A stretch of 64,000 nucleotides of DNA from Amphiura filiformis (GCF_039555335.1 NC_092628.1:75704713-75768712); one strand, 5' to 3'. Shown: positions 21,391-33,959, numbered from the stretch's first letter. Numbers and translations: made by a program. The notes: a model not told the origin generated them from the letters alone.

Positions 21391-24152
21391 CTTGGCATCA
21401 TCGCACATGTTGACTTCCAAACTTCATCACAACATAAACTTTGAAAATGATCCATTCATACTGTCCCATTTATTGATACCTTCTGTTTGTATCAATTGCC
21501 AGTGAGCAAAATACACGTGCTCTGTTCACTATACACAGCAAGGTATAGGTAGCAATGTGCACGATATTACAACCTCTACCTTGCTGCATTTGATTTGCAG
21601 TTCTGACATCTGGCCTGCGCCGGTTTAACAACCAGGTCAAACCTTTGGAGCGGGGCTAGACAGGGATGACAGAATGCTGTGTCGTCATAAATTAAATACA
21701 ATTTATTACTTTTGGTAAACAAGGGTTGTCTGAGAAGAACAAATTTGGAAAGGTGAAAAGTAAAATGAAAAAAAGAGAAGAAAAACAGAAGGGGAAAATG
21801 GGGAGAAACGGGAGGGAAATTATGATTTCCTTTCTCCATGCTCAAAATTAAATGTTGAGATTAAAGTTTTCATTTTTCGTTGGAAAGGGTGTGCCCGAGT
21901 GATTGTGTATTAAAACAAACGTTAACAAACGAAAACAAAATTCCCTAAATTGTTATGCCAAAATAAAAAATTTAATTTTGTAAATTTTTGGCTCTATGTA
22001 AAGTTTGGAAGGATTTTTGTTTCTCAAAAAAGAAAAAAAATCTGGTGTCATAATGAGTCAAAAGATGTATGTTTTATACAGTAAATGAAGTAAAAATTAT
22101 GATGCGCAGTGATTATGCCACGTTATTAAATTTCTAATCTTAATATTTCGTCTTTTTGTCAAAATTCAATTAGCTGATTTATTGCTCAACCACACCAAGT
22201 ATTTAGTTTTGTTTAGTTGTGGCGTTAAAATACCCAAACAATTAAGTTTCTGACGATACAGTTCTTTCAGGGACACCCTGTATATAGCATGTTTGTACTA
22301 CAGTATCGATTTTATTGAAGGTCACTGGTAAACAAACACTTGATAGTCTGTGCCTCGGGCCAGACTGTATGTGGCTATCACGATGTTTGTTTGGATCGCC
22401 CGACATAAATTGGCTGTGTAGGAGACTAGGTCTGTGCAAACAAATTAACGACTTTATAGCGAACGCGAGTGTTTCCAAAAAGCAACACAGAAGCAAACAA
22501 AAAATACACCCATTGCCCGCTATTTACCGCGCGAAATGAACGACTCTAATCATGTACCGCACGAAATGAACGACTCTAATCAGCTGCGGCAATTCCCCAA
22601 TGGTGGATAGGTCTATACTATACACGTATTCTTATTCGTGCATTTGACGGACTTGGGTGTTTTTGTTTTTGTTAAATATCTCCTCTCCTGAACACATATT
22701 ATTACAGAAAATCTATCTACTTCTTCATTCGATTACATACTATATACCCTGCAACTTTCAATCTACACAGTGGCTAGATAAACCCTTAAACGTGCGAACA
22801 AATATTGCAAAACAAAATTAAAGTATGGCTCTCCGCCTATGGCTCCGCCCATACAAAAGTCACTGATGCCATGATTCACCTTCGTTTTAGATGCCTATGG
22901 ATCCCCAAAGGTTTTGACTATAACTCATGAACTGCATGTCGGAAACAAGTCAAACTATACTTTTTCTGAATCCTTAATATGGTATTGAGGAACACATTGG
23001 TATGGACTTTAACCAGAATCAAGCAACTTTGAAATTCCATACGATCATGTTGGATTTATGCAAATAAGGCACTGTTCCACTCTTAAGACTTTTGATATTT
23101 TGTTTAACATATTTAATACTTTTTTTAAATGAATGGTGAAAGATGATGACCAAAATGAGCGCAAGGGATGGACTTACGATATTCATTTGAGTGCTTATTT
23201 GAGCACAACCCGACGATCGTGCGTAGCAGTTGAAGGACTTGTGGATCAAGTCTAGTTTTAGTGCACCAAGAAAAACTCTGGAGGGTCTACTCTTGGTAAG
23301 ACGGGGAAGGCTTATAATGAGAGAGAAAGAATATGGAATTGAAACTTTGAATCATCTTGTAGGCCAATGTAAAAATAGCCGTCAAAAGTACATCTGCTAT
23401 ATTTATTTAACATGTTTAAAAGCTCAAACTTGCAAGACCACTTGCAAGACTTGCAAACTATATAGTATGTTATTTAGTGTTATTTAAAGCAGCCTCTGGC
23501 TGGCTGCACTTCAAATCAGGTTCAGTTAACTACAACTTGTATCTCACCTCAAATTAGTCTGTGCTACAGACCATATACCTATATTATCCATAGGGAGATA
23601 AACTACTGGGAACCACACACTCTTGGAAACCATAGTGGGGCATCGCCCCGGGCATCGCGGTTTGTGACTCGTGGCTCTTGTCCCCTTAAATCGCGAGTAG
23701 TCTTTGACAAAGACTAACCTCAACTTAATCAAGTTAATGTTCATATTAACAAGCAACTCGCCCCACAACTCGCCAGTGCACAACTTACCATTTAGCCATC
23801 TCTTGAATTATCTTGGCCTACAAGATGATTCAAAGTTAAAATTCCATATTTTACCAGTCCAAATTTGCTCGCACCTTTGATGCAACTTCTCCTTGCACCT
23901 CTTTTTGTAACTGTCCAAATTGCAGGCAAATGTAAATAACCTGCATTTCCACCTCTAATTTATATTTCCCTTCCCTTCTTTTTGGATTTGGTGGGGCGGT
24001 CTTAGAGGTGCCTGGCACCTGTTCGCTCCAGCCATTCACTGGACTTTTTAAAACAAATATTGTTCCTTTCATAATATTGTGTAATTTTTGATGTTAAACT
24101 TATGTGCAATATTATATATATTTTTTGTAATTCTGTGCCAGTGATAAAGTGT
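21391..24152. other. Intergenic, no gene seen; small repeats
   Basis: 21538-21592 is a small inverted repeat (GCAAGGTATAGGT against ACCTCTACCTTGC). 22524-22583 is a 30-bp direct duplication (TACCGCGCGAAATGAACGAC, then TCTAATCA). TGATACAAACAGAAGGTATC at about 20070 recurs inverted near 21478. Remaining ORFs up to 89 codons have no recognisable features. Confidence 0.45.
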
Positions 24153-24319
<167 letters not shown>

Positions 24320-24464
24320 GAGCAATGTAGTTTTTACGTTGTCTATCATTTCTATAACAGTTGCAATTATTTCAGAACATTTTTAAAATTGAAACATGAG
24401 ATATCGATCGGCATTGAGTTTACCGAAATAGAGTTGAACATGACTGGCATATTTAAATATATAC

Positions 24465-24930
24465 CGGGGGGGCACTTCAATATGAAATGGATATAGGTGT
24501 AGGGCTGGTACTTTCGCACTAAGGGGCATTCGGTGAGAGCAAAATGTAAAAAATATGAGGTCATTGGGTGAGAGCATGATTTTTGGCATTCGGTGAGAGC
24601 AAAATGTAAAAAATAGGGGGCATTGGGTGAGAACATGACCTTTTTTGAAATGGAATCTTTGGGTGAGAGCCGAAACAGCGCCACAAAAACCTCGAAAATC
24701 GAATTTCTAGTTCTAAATGGCTTCAAATTTCATTGTTTTTTCCAAATAAGTAACAAAATCAGTGATAAATGAAAGTTGCTGTTCAAATTGAACTTGTAAG
24801 GGTCTTTGGGTGACAGATCAAATGGAAAAATAGGGGGTCTTTGGGTGACAGAGCATGTGTTCGGAAAAAATACTGGGGTCTTTGGGTGACGACAGCGATG
24901 ATGAAAAAGGAAAAGTTGGAGGGCCCCCCC
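24465..24930. repeat. Dispersed repeat (GGTGAGAGCAAAATGTAAAAAAT family), copy 2
   Basis: Same order of clauses as 13660-14098, including GGCACTTCAATATGAAATGG at the start and GGGTCTTTGGGTGACAG clauses near the end; terminates in a C run at 24925-24938. The two copies are about 85-90% alike by eye, so the family is moderately young. Confidence 0.75.
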
Positions 24931-25722
24931 CCCCCGGGATATATACAGCTGCCTTAATGTTATTTTGTCAATCATATATATCAGTACGACGGCAACTTCG
25001 TGACCTCTTTTGTTCGATAGAAATTTTTACGGGTTGGTGAACACGGGTTACGTAACTAAATGTTGAAAATTTGGCCGGCAAACATGTTTTAGCGAAATAG
25101 CTCCAGAAATGGGAGACACGGGTCGTTTTTTGCTTAAATTGTGTACCATGATCACGGATAAGATACCAAACATTTGTGCAAAGAACAAAAACGAGTAAAA
25201 GTTGAATAATATTGAAAATAAAGAAGCTTGAACATGTCCAAAGTGGCCGGGAAAATGAGAAAAATTGCATGTCACGATCACCAAAATGGTTATATCTACA
25301 ACAACTATGAGCAAACGCCGATCTTATGCTTTTCTGTAATGATAGATATTAACTAACTTGAGCTTGTATTAAATTTTCAGCGAAAATGATTGGTGGAACA
25401 ATCGAGTCGTAGGTTGTAAAGTTACTCTCAAAACGGCCCGTGTCTCAATCGTACGTGTCCCGTTAGTGACAATTGTCACTAGCAAAATAGCAGCCGGCCT
25501 TGTCATTATATCGAATAATAATCGTCAGAATCGTCCAGTTGACTCCAGTGATATTTCTTTATTCAAGTAAAATACTGCATTGACTTACAAAATATTGAAG
25601 TCAATATAAAAAGTAATATCACCTCATTTGACTGAACTTAAAAGCAGTTTTAAAAATATTATTGTTGATCGAGTCCCTGAATGAGAAATAAGGTTGCAAA
25701 AGATACGAGTATGTTACAGCAG

Positions 25723-25795
25723 GTTGTGATGGTCTAGTGGTTGACGCCGTGGTTTGAAGTGCGAGAGGTTGAAGGTTCGAATCCTACAGCATTTC
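25723..25795 (+). tRNA. tRNA-like sequence in the left arm
   Basis: A-box-like TGATGGTCTAGTGGTTGACG and B box GGTTCGAATCC are clear. The anticodon region GTGGTTTGAAGTGCGAG does not fold into a canonical stem, so probably a pseudo-tRNA. The partner copy in the right arm is on the opposite strand. Confidence 0.45.
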
Positions 25796-26210
25796 GAATT
25801 TTTTTCTCTCTTGTTCTGTTAGGCGTATGGTGTAGGCCCGTCAGTATTATGATCAATTAAAATATTTCTATGCAACACGTTTGCAATGTTTTTCTTTATG
25901 CGTAGGCCTACATATTAAAAAATAAGATAGCGTCAGCCATAATTTACGAATTTCAAACCTGATATTTTGGCATAATATTATTTGTAATTTTTACACCGTT
26001 CTTACACCATACCCAGACATACACATAATTGGAATCAGCGTTTCGTTGTCTAGAGTAACTTTAATTATCTTCAATAGAACACCACAAGCGGTCAAGATAA
26101 AAAAAAAATGCTTTCTTTCATTTTACCTCATTATTTCTGCTTCAAATGATCAGAAACCCTTCCTGAAAGTTGTTTACTAATATCATAAATATTTTCAAAA
26201 AACAAAAAAA

Positions 26211-26292
26211 ACCCGCTATGGTAGGGCCGGGTTCGAACTTCCAACCTCACGCACTTCAGGCACGGACTTAGCCACTATACCATCACAACCTG
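26211..26292 (-). tRNA. tRNA-like sequence in the right arm (Phe-GAA-like loop)
   Basis: On the minus strand: TGATGGTATAGTGGCTAAGTC (A box), then CGTGC-CTGAAGT-GCGTG, a five-pair anticodon stem allowing G-T pairs and a normal seven-base loop reading GAA, then GTTCGAACCC (B box). Acceptor ends pair poorly. Better preserved than its partner at 25723, yet still unlikely to be a functional tRNA. Confidence 0.4.
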
Positions 26293-26330
26293 CTAACTTA
26301 TTCTCGTACCTTTTGCAATGTCATTTCTAA

Positions 26331-29300
26331 TTCAGTGAAGATGAATTGTCTATTTATAGACATGAGAGTGCTAGTGAGCATAGTGAGTCTGCAAGTTGTA
26401 GATTAAGCGAGGAAGTAGATGATAGGTCTATTCATAGACCATGTGAAGATGAATTGTCTATTTATAGACATGAGAGTGCTAGTGAGCATAGTGAGTCTGC
26501 AAGTTGTAGATTAAGCGAGGAAGTAGATGATAGGTCTATTCATAGACCATGTGAAGATGAATTATCTATTTATAGACATGAGAGTGCTAGTGAGTATACA
26601 AGTTGTAGATCAAGTGAGGAAGTAGATGATAGGTCGATTCATAGACCATGTGAAGATGAATTGTCTATTTATAGACATGAGAGTGCTAGTGAGTCTGCAA
26701 GTTGTAGATCAAGCGAGGAAGTAGATGATAGGTCTATTCATAGACCATGTGAAGATGAATTGTCTATTTATAGACATGAGAGTGCTAGTGAGTCTGCAAG
26801 TTGTAGATCAAGTGAGGAAGTAGATGATAGGTCTTTAAAATGTGGACCGGTTGAAGAGGAAGTTGATAGTGTGTCTATAGGTCATAGACCAAGAGATGAG
26901 GTAGTGGATAAGTCTACAAAGTATGGATCATATGAAGTAAACAAGCAGCTTGACAAGAGACACATCAAAACTGGAGAAGAGGAGAAAGGAGTAGACAGTA
27001 GACAAAAAGACCACAAGAGACAAAACACAACTGGAGACGAAGAGGAAGCCGCCAGCAATAGACATGAAGTTTACAAGAGACATGTGAGTAAACAGAAACA
27101 CCAAAGACGTGATACAATTGGAGAAAAAGAAGAAGTAGCCAACAGGAGACATGAAATTCATAAGAAACATAAAACAACTGGAGATGAAGAGAAAGCTGCT
27201 AACAATAGGCAAGAAGAGCACAAGAGACACAGCACAACTGGAGATGAGGAGGATGATGCCAAAAGAATACAAGAAGCCAACAAGAGACATACATCTGGAG
27301 AGGAGATGACAGCTGCTAACAATAGACATGAAAATCAAAATAAGAGACATGAGAAAAGAGGTGACACATCAAGAGATGAAGAGATAGCTGCTAACGGTAG
27401 ACAAGAAAATAACAGACCTACAAAGAAAGTGAATGGTAATAAAGACGGAACATCTTGTAATGCTTCAAGGAGTACCAGGAAGATTACTTGCTACTGTACC
27501 AATACCCAGAGCGTGATGAATAAGAGAACTGAGCTTGAGGCAACCATTGATGATCTAAAACCAGATGTGATTGGTGTAACAGAGTCCTGGTGTAACAGCA
27601 CAATAATGGACAGCGAAGTTGCCTTTGACAGCTATGTTATGTTTAGACTTGACAAAGATTCACCAAGTGGTAGAGGAGGCGGTGTTATTCTGTACATCCA
27701 TGAGTCACTGTCAGCGGTTGCTTGTCACGAGATCAACAATTCCAATGACTTCAACAGCTCAGTGTGGTGTTTGATTGAGTTAGAGAAGAATGAGAAAGTG
27801 TTAGTTGGACTATGCTACAGAAGTCCTAACAGTACAGATGAGAACAACCGCAAGCTATGCGAGCAACTTGAACATGCTGCAAAAGTTAAGAATGCTACTC
27901 ACCTGCTACTCATGGGTGACTACAATTTCTCTGAAATTAACTGGAAGCAAGGCAAGATAGAGAGTGGTGGGGACACTGAAGAGGCACAGAAGTTCTTTGA
28001 CACAACACAAGATCTATATCTAGTGCAACATGTCGAAAAGCCTACGAGAAATAGAGGTACCCAGAAACCATCCATGCTTGATCGTGTCTTCTCCAGAGAC
28101 GAGCAGATGGTAAACAACATTGAGCATCTGGCACCGCTCGGAAACAGCGATCATGATGGCCTATTCTGGGAGTATGAAACAAAGTCTAACTTCCAAGGAG
28201 TCGACAATGAGACCACGTCATTCAACTACCCAAAAGGTGATTATGTTAAGGTCAAGAACCACTTCAAGAATGTGAATTGGGAAGAAGAGTTTAAAGATAA
28301 GAATTGCAATGAAGCATGGAACATCTTCAAAGAAGCGTATGAAACAACCATACAAGAACATGTTCCCCTCAAGAAGAAGAAAAGCAAGAAGCCGCAATGG
28401 TTGAAGTCTGGAGTAAAGAGGTCAATTCGGAAGAAATACAACATGTATCAGCGATACAGGAAGACACAGCAGTACAAAGATTATGAGGCGTATAGGAAGC
28501 AGAGTAACATAACCAAGAAGAAAGTTAGAAGAGCCCAGGTAGATTATGAGAAGAAAATCATGAGAGATTTTAAGAAGAAACCGAAAGCCTTCTACAGCTA
28601 TGTTCGTGCTAAACAAAAGGTCAAGTCAGGAGTCTCCCAATTGGAGAATGAGCAGGGTGATCTTACCAAGACTGACAAAGAAACAGCTGATGTTTTGAAC
28701 AACTTCTTTCAGAGTGTCTTCACACAAGAACCTGATGGCGAACCACCAACTCTATCAGACCGTAAGCCAGACATGGAAGAGCTCAGTGGAGCAGAGTTTA
28801 CTCTTGATGATGTAGTGAAGAAGCTGGATACGTTGAAGCAAGATAAGTCACCAGGTATAGATCAAGTACATGCTAACGTTCTCAAAGAATGCAAGAATGA
28901 AATGGCTCTCCCTCTGTTCAGGATCTTTAAGAAATCGCTTGAGGAAGGCTGTATCCCAGATGACTGGAAACTGGCAAGAGTTTCACCAATATTCAAGAAA
29001 GGGTCAAAAAACCAGGCTTGCAACTACAGACCAGTCAGCCTTACCAGCGTTCCTTGCAAAATCATGGAGTCGCTACTGAGAGATGCCATTCTCAACCATG
29101 TCAACCAACACAATCTGCTCTCAGAAGATCAGCACGGGTTCAGAAGTGGAAGATCATGCATGACCAACTTACTCACCACTCTAGAAGACATCACAGGAAG
29201 CTTGGATGAAGGATTTGGAGTAGATGTCATATATCTTGACTACGCAAAGGCCTTCGACACAGTTCCTCATAAACGGCTTATCTCCAAACTGAGAGCTTAT

Positions 29301-30349
29301 GGGATTTCTGGCAAGATCTTAGACTGGATCAAGGATTTCCTTCAGGATAGGAAACAACAGGTTGGAGTGAGAAAAGAATTGTCAGACTGGGCCGATGTCA
29401 TGAGTGGCGTACCGCAAGGGTCAGTGTTAGGGCCAATACTCTTTGTATTGTACGTCAATGATTTGCCAGAGGTAGTTACGTCAACAACTAAAATGTTTGC
29501 TGACAACACCAAGCTGTACAACAGGGTCAAGAAAGACAGCTCTGAAGGAAGTGATGCTATACAGGATGATCTCAACCAACTCAAGGACTGGTCAGATACA
29601 TGGCTCCTTCGTTTCAATGCATCAAAATGTAAATGCATGCACCTGGGAAACGACAACCCTGAGAGAGCCTATGTCCTTGGAGATGATGAAATTGTGGTGG
29701 CCAAGGAGGAGAAGGATCTGGGTGTTTACATCACAGATGACTGCAAACCATCAATGCAGTGTACAAAGGCTGCCAACAAGGCCATGACGAGTCTGAGAAT
29801 CATCAAGAGAACATTCAAGTACATTGATAAAGAGAGTTTCTCCATCCTGTATAGAGCCTATGTTCGTCCACATGTGGAGTATTGTGTCCAAGCATGGAGT
29901 CCTTACCAAGTCAACGATATCAAAGAAATCGAAAAGGTGCAAAGAAGAGCTACTAAACTGGTACCAAGTTTAAGAGACAAACCATATCAGGAAAGGCTTG
30001 AAGAATTGGATCTTTACCCGCTAGAGGTCAGAAGATTAAGAGGAGACCTGATAGAGGTATTCAAAATCTTGAACGGCCTAGAAGACATCAGACCAGAGGA
30101 GCTCTTCACCAAGTCACACAACACAGAGACTACACAGACACCAGAGGACACAACTTTAAGCTCTTCAAGAAGCAGCTGAACAAAGGTCTAAACCTGAGGA
30201 AGTTTTTCTTCTCCCAGAGAGTGGTAGATACATGGAATAAACTTCCCAAAGAAGTAGTGAATGTTAAGACAACAAACCAATTCAAGGGCAAAATTGACAA
30301 GTTTTGGAGCAAGAATGGATATGGGGAACTAAAAGGCTTAAACCTATAA
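26331..30349 (+). pseudogene. CR1/L2-type LINE polyprotein: peptide repeats, endonuclease, reverse transcriptase (inactivated)
   Basis: 5'-truncated non-LTR retrotransposon. The frame is open from just after a TAA at 26328 with no initiating ATG, and runs to TGA at 30177. Residues counted from 26346: about 1-172, five tandem acidic repeats of 34-38 residues (SIYRHESASE, SEEVDDRSIHRPCEDEL); about 197-360, some seven repeats of about 20 residues (KRHxTTGDEExAANNRHE); about 379-608, APE-like endonuclease with TESW, GDYN, LDRVFS and GNSDHD; about 817-1100, RT with SPGIDQ, NYRPVSL, HGFRSGRS, LDYAKAFD and GVPQGSVLGP. The catalytic YADD-type motif reads FADN (Asn codon 29505-29507), which should abolish polymerisation. 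A frameshift before about 30143 moves the usual CR1/L2 tail (SQRVVDTWNKLPKEVV) into frame 2, ending at TAA 30347-30349. Nearest known families: CR1/L2 group of the Jockey superfamily. Confidence 0.9.
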
Positions 30350-30386
30350 TTTTAACCCATCAAATCTAAGTGTAAGTGTAAGTGTC
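26334..30386 (+). mobile_element. CR1/L2-like LINE insertion with (TAAGTG)n tail
   Basis: The 5' junction falls inside the coding repeats; the 3' end is marked by TAAGTGTAAGTGTAAGTG at about 30370-30386, a short-unit tail as expected for CR1/L2 elements. The flanks belong to the inverted-repeat element. I see no clear target-site duplication. Confidence 0.75.
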
Positions 30387-30810
30387 TCGTTCAACAATAA
30401 TCTTTTATAAACTGTTTGTAAGTTCAGTCAAATGGCTTGAAATTACGTTTTATATTGACTTCGATATTTTGTATGACAGGGCAGTATTTTGTATGAATAA
30501 ATAAATATCACTGTAGTCAACTGGACGATCCTGACAATTATTAATCGATTATATGGACAAGGCCGGCTGTTAATTTTCCTGCTGACACTGGTCACTTATG
30601 GTCACGCACGATTGCGAGGGGAAGCCGTTTTGAAAACAACTTTCCAACCTACGACTCGATTGTTCCACCAATCATTTTCGCTGAAAATTTAATACAAGCT
30701 CAAGTTAGCTAATGTCTATCATTACAGAAAAGCATACGACCGGCGTTGGCGCATAGTTGCAGATATAACCATTTTGGTGATCGTGACATGCATTTTTTCT
30801 CATTTTTTAT

Positions 30811-31683
30811 GCTACTTCGCGCACAATAAACATTCATTTTCTCCACAATAATTGGACTTTTACACGTTACTGTTTGCCTTATACTCATGTTTCATATCTT
30901 ATCTATGGGCTCAATATGGAAATGAAGGGAGAAACCACTCATGTATTCCATTTTTTTGATGTTTTCTGAAAAACTGTATTTGCCACCTTATTTACAACAT
31001 TACGTTACGTAACAGCAAAGGTCACGCCGGTAAAAATTACCGGAAGTGAGCTAAGTTGCTGTCTACACCACATTTCGCCATAATTTATTCTAGAAACGCT
31101 TGCTGTTAGAATAAGAAAAATTTTAATGCTAAATTATTGCACATTCTAGGGAAGCGTGGTTACTGTTTTGAAATAACCGAGTGAGAGGGTTTTCAAGAAA
31201 ATATTTTTCCTGTCAAAACTGAAGCATCCTCTGTATAAAAGAAAATATGAATATTAACTGCACATCATATATAACTATTCGTGATACCCAATTGTGGCAT
31301 ATTTGAGGTCGTTTATGAGGCAGAGAATTTTATTTAAATTTTATATACGCCAAAATATTTTTTATAATTGAGCAAGAATAAGGATAGAAAAAACGTTAAA
31401 AATTCTATGTAGAAATAACATTAGACCCGGCAAAAGATTACTGTTTCGTTTTTATGATATTCTAATCTTTTATTTCCCGAAGAAACATTTGGGGTCTAAA
31501 ATGGATTTTTATGCAATTGATAAAAACATCGAGCGTGTATACGCGAAAAGTGGGGGGAGCCTCTATAGTATTTTACTGACCATGCTAATGTACTGACACC
31601 GTGCGAGCACATGTCAAAATCGATATAATGTATTGTCCATATAGACGCGCATTTATCATTTATTATTGTCGGATTAACAACAA
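30811..31683. other. Intergenic, no gene seen
   Basis: AT-rich, no ORF of note and no obvious repeat structure. Confidence 0.4.
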
Positions 31684-32030
31684 TTGAGCGCTATTAATAC
31701 ACATTAATGTTTTTAGGCAAATAAAATTCCAAAATATGGTACGTTTTCTGCTTTTGCTTGTCACGTGGTAGGCCTATATTGAAGTTGCGATTATATCTTC
31801 AAATAAGTTTCAAATGGATTCCATCAAGACAAGTGGGCGAGTGGTCTAAGGCGCTAGGCTCATAGAGCATATCCAAAGCGGCGTGGTCCGCCGTGAGTTC
31901 GAACCCCGCCTCTGCCAAACTTTAATAGAAGTAATATTAAAATTTAACTTTTTTTAAATTTCATATTGGGGAAATGTGACTGGGAGAATTTATGTATGGC
32001 GTGGAGTGGTGTGGTTGCTGTCGTACTGAT
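31684..32030 (+). repeat. Repeat containing a class II tRNA-like segment, copy 1
   Basis: About 345 bp from CTATTAATACACATTAATG to GGGAGAATTTATGTATGG, repeated directly at 34893-35190 with about 85-90% identity by eye. The centre (31828-31916) looks like a tRNA-Leu/Ser-type gene: GGGCGAGTGGTCTAAGGCGC (A box), a variable-arm-like GCGGCGTGGTCCGCC and GAGTTCGAACCCC (B box). The anticodon and acceptor stems are broken. Probably a tRNA-derived SINE or a duplicated pseudo-tRNA. Confidence 0.6.
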
Positions 32031-32049
32031 ATAGATTGTTCCTTCTAAG

Positions 32050-32140
32050 GGGCTGTGCAATAATTATGAGCCATGCACATTACTCGTCGAGTGGTCGATA
32101 GACGTCCCAATAAATCGGACTTAGTCACCGGTCAGTTCTA
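32050..32140. repeat. Short repeat inverted relative to 35205-35275
   Basis: AATAATTATGAGCCATGCACATTACTCG, ATAGACGTCCCAATAAA and GACTTAGTCACCGG are complemented at 35213-35275. The AATAATTATG end is shared with the element at 9732-10204, suggesting one extended family. Confidence 0.55.
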
Positions 32141-32234
32141 CAGCATAGATATCCATGGCTAACGATGGTTAACTATGGAAACATGTTAAAGGACATCAAG
32201 AAAATTTTCTAAGTTATTTATTTTGAGCTAGGTT

Positions 32235-33057
32235 TTGTCTGTGACTGCTAATGTGAGGCCGTCGTAGGTCGTACGGGGCTCAAACTCGGCGGGTGGGTGT
32301 AGTTCTGTCCTGGCAAGAAGAAGTTTATGTTCGTTAAGTCATCCGACCCCAGGGCCCCCTCCAAGGGGTCATTTGAGGTCAAATGACTAAAAACTGTCAT
32401 ATGGGCATGAAACTAGGTCCTACAGGGCGGGCTCAAACTCGGTGGGTGGGTGTAGTTCTGTCCTGGCAAGAAGAAGTTTATGTTCGTTAAGTCATCCGAC
32501 CCCGGGGCCCCCCCCTCCCAGGGGTCATTTGAGGTCAAATGACTACAAACTGTCATATGGGCATGAAACTAGGTCGTACGAGGCTCAAACTCGGTGGGTG
32601 GGTGTAGTTCTGTCCTAGCAAGAAGAAGTTTATGTTCGTTAAGTCATCCGACCCCGGGGCCCCCTCCCAGGGGTCATTTGAGGTAAAATGACTAAAAACT
32701 GTCACATGGGCATGAAACTTGGTAGGTACAGTCAACATTTAAAACAACATTTTTTGAAGGTCATTTTGGGGTCATCCAAGGTCACCACGGGTCATCTGAG
32801 GTCAAATTAGTAAAAACTCATATATGGACATGAAACTTGGTGGGTACAGTCAACATTTAGAGTTATAAGTTTAGGTCATTTTGGGGTCATCCAAGGTCAC
32901 CCAGGGGTCATCTGAGGTCAAATTACTAAAAACTGTCGTATGGGCATGAAACTTGGTGTGTACAGTCAACATTTAGAGCCAAATTTTTGGAAGGTCATTT
33001 TGGGGTCGCCAGGGGTCATGTGAGGTCAAATTAGTAAAAACTGTCGTATGGGCATGT
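32235..33057. repeat. Compound minisatellite: 152-bp units then 119-bp units
   Basis: Three 152-bp units (TGTTCGTTAA at 32329, 32481, 32633) containing CTCAAACTCGGTGGGTGGG and GGGGTCATTTGAGGTCAAAT. They are followed by three to four units of about 108-119 bp (CATGAAACTTGG at about 32710, 32829, 32945) with AGGTCATTTTGGGGTCATCC. The second type is the complement of the array at 20603-21058; both types share GAGGTCAAATNACTAAAAAC. Confidence 0.85.
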
Positions 33058-33203
33058 CACCATCAGCCTGGTAATCGCGCCCAGCCGAGAACCGCCAAAT
33101 ATGGTAACCGCCTAGTCTATTTTAAAACTGATGCATCAATGACTATGTTCATCATGTCATTATTGTATCATTCTCACATACATTAGGAAATGAATTTGGA
33201 GAA

Positions 33204-33402
33204 TAGAGGCCTTGCATGTGACATATCATCCCGTAAATATGGCGGACTACTCAAATGCATTCAACAAAAGCATGATTGCAATCAAATAGGTTGATAACAA
33301 CATTTGATTGAATGGACTGCACTCCGCCATAACTACGGTGAAGGACACCGGCTCAAATCCTTTGTTTGGAGCCAATCGATAATTTCATGCAGGGCCTCTA
33401 TA
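33204..33402. mobile_element. Foldback element, about 200 bp
   Basis: ATAGAGGCCTTGCATG at the left and CATGCAGGGCCTCTAT at the right, with AAATATGGCGGA mirrored by TCCGCCATAACT inside. Confidence 0.6.
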
Positions 33403-33849
33403 CTTTCTGTTAATAAAATACTATGCTGACCTCACACTCCAGTAATTTCAGATCATTGAGCTCAGTAATACATCAAAGAATGTCTTCCAATTCATGAAAA
33501 CAAATAGATAATCTGAATATCGGATTAAAAGCTTGAGGCATTTCAATTGCAAGGCTCATTACTTATACACCAACAACAACATAGGCCTACAAGTGTATAT
33601 AATGTAGCATGTGCACACATTATCATGTTGTGGATGGTGAATCAAGCTGCAGTCCCTACACATTCCCAAATGAATGCAGTGACCACTCATTCATGATGGA
33701 CGTACTGATCATTATGTATGATTTAAACTCATAGGAGTTGTGCGTTAAGTTTGGCAATTTGGGAGGGGTGGGTTCAAAATGACCCCATAGGATTATACGG
33801 GGTAAAATTTCAAATTGCTCAAATACCCCTTTCAAATATATCAAATTAT

Positions 33850-33850
<1 letters not shown>

Positions 33851-33905
<55 letters not shown>

Positions 33906-33910
33906 ATACA

Positions 33911-33957
<47 letters not shown>

Positions 33958-33959
33958 AT
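33851..33959. repeat. (TAAA)n microsatellite
   Basis: About 27 tetranucleotide units with one ATACA interruption near 33905. It follows the minus-strand tRNA-like sequence at 34013-34077 and could be the tail of a tRNA-derived SINE read on that strand. Confidence 0.95.

Larger units (their letters stand above)
25245..30810. mobile_element. Long inverted-repeat element split by a LINE
   Basis: Left arm 25245-25800 matches, in inverse orientation, a right arm now in two pieces: 26205-26333 (TTGCAAAAGGTACGAG, AGCAGGTTGTGATGG when complemented) and 30387-30810 (GTTCAACAATAAT, CAACTGGACGAT, ACGACTCGATTGTTCCACCA). Joining the two right pieces restores continuity with the left arm across TTTCTCATTCAG-GGACTCG, so a 4-kb LINE landed inside the right arm. 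Without it the element is about 1.5 kb with arms of about 550 bp and a central loop. Each arm carries a tRNA-like segment. Arms are about 85% identical by eye. Confidence 0.75.

Noticed and set aside
26928..29942. Minus-strand ORFs of 60-140 codons opposite the LINE
   Set aside because: Shadows of the plus-strand LINE coding frame; hydrophobic runs arise from complementing Glu/Lys codons.
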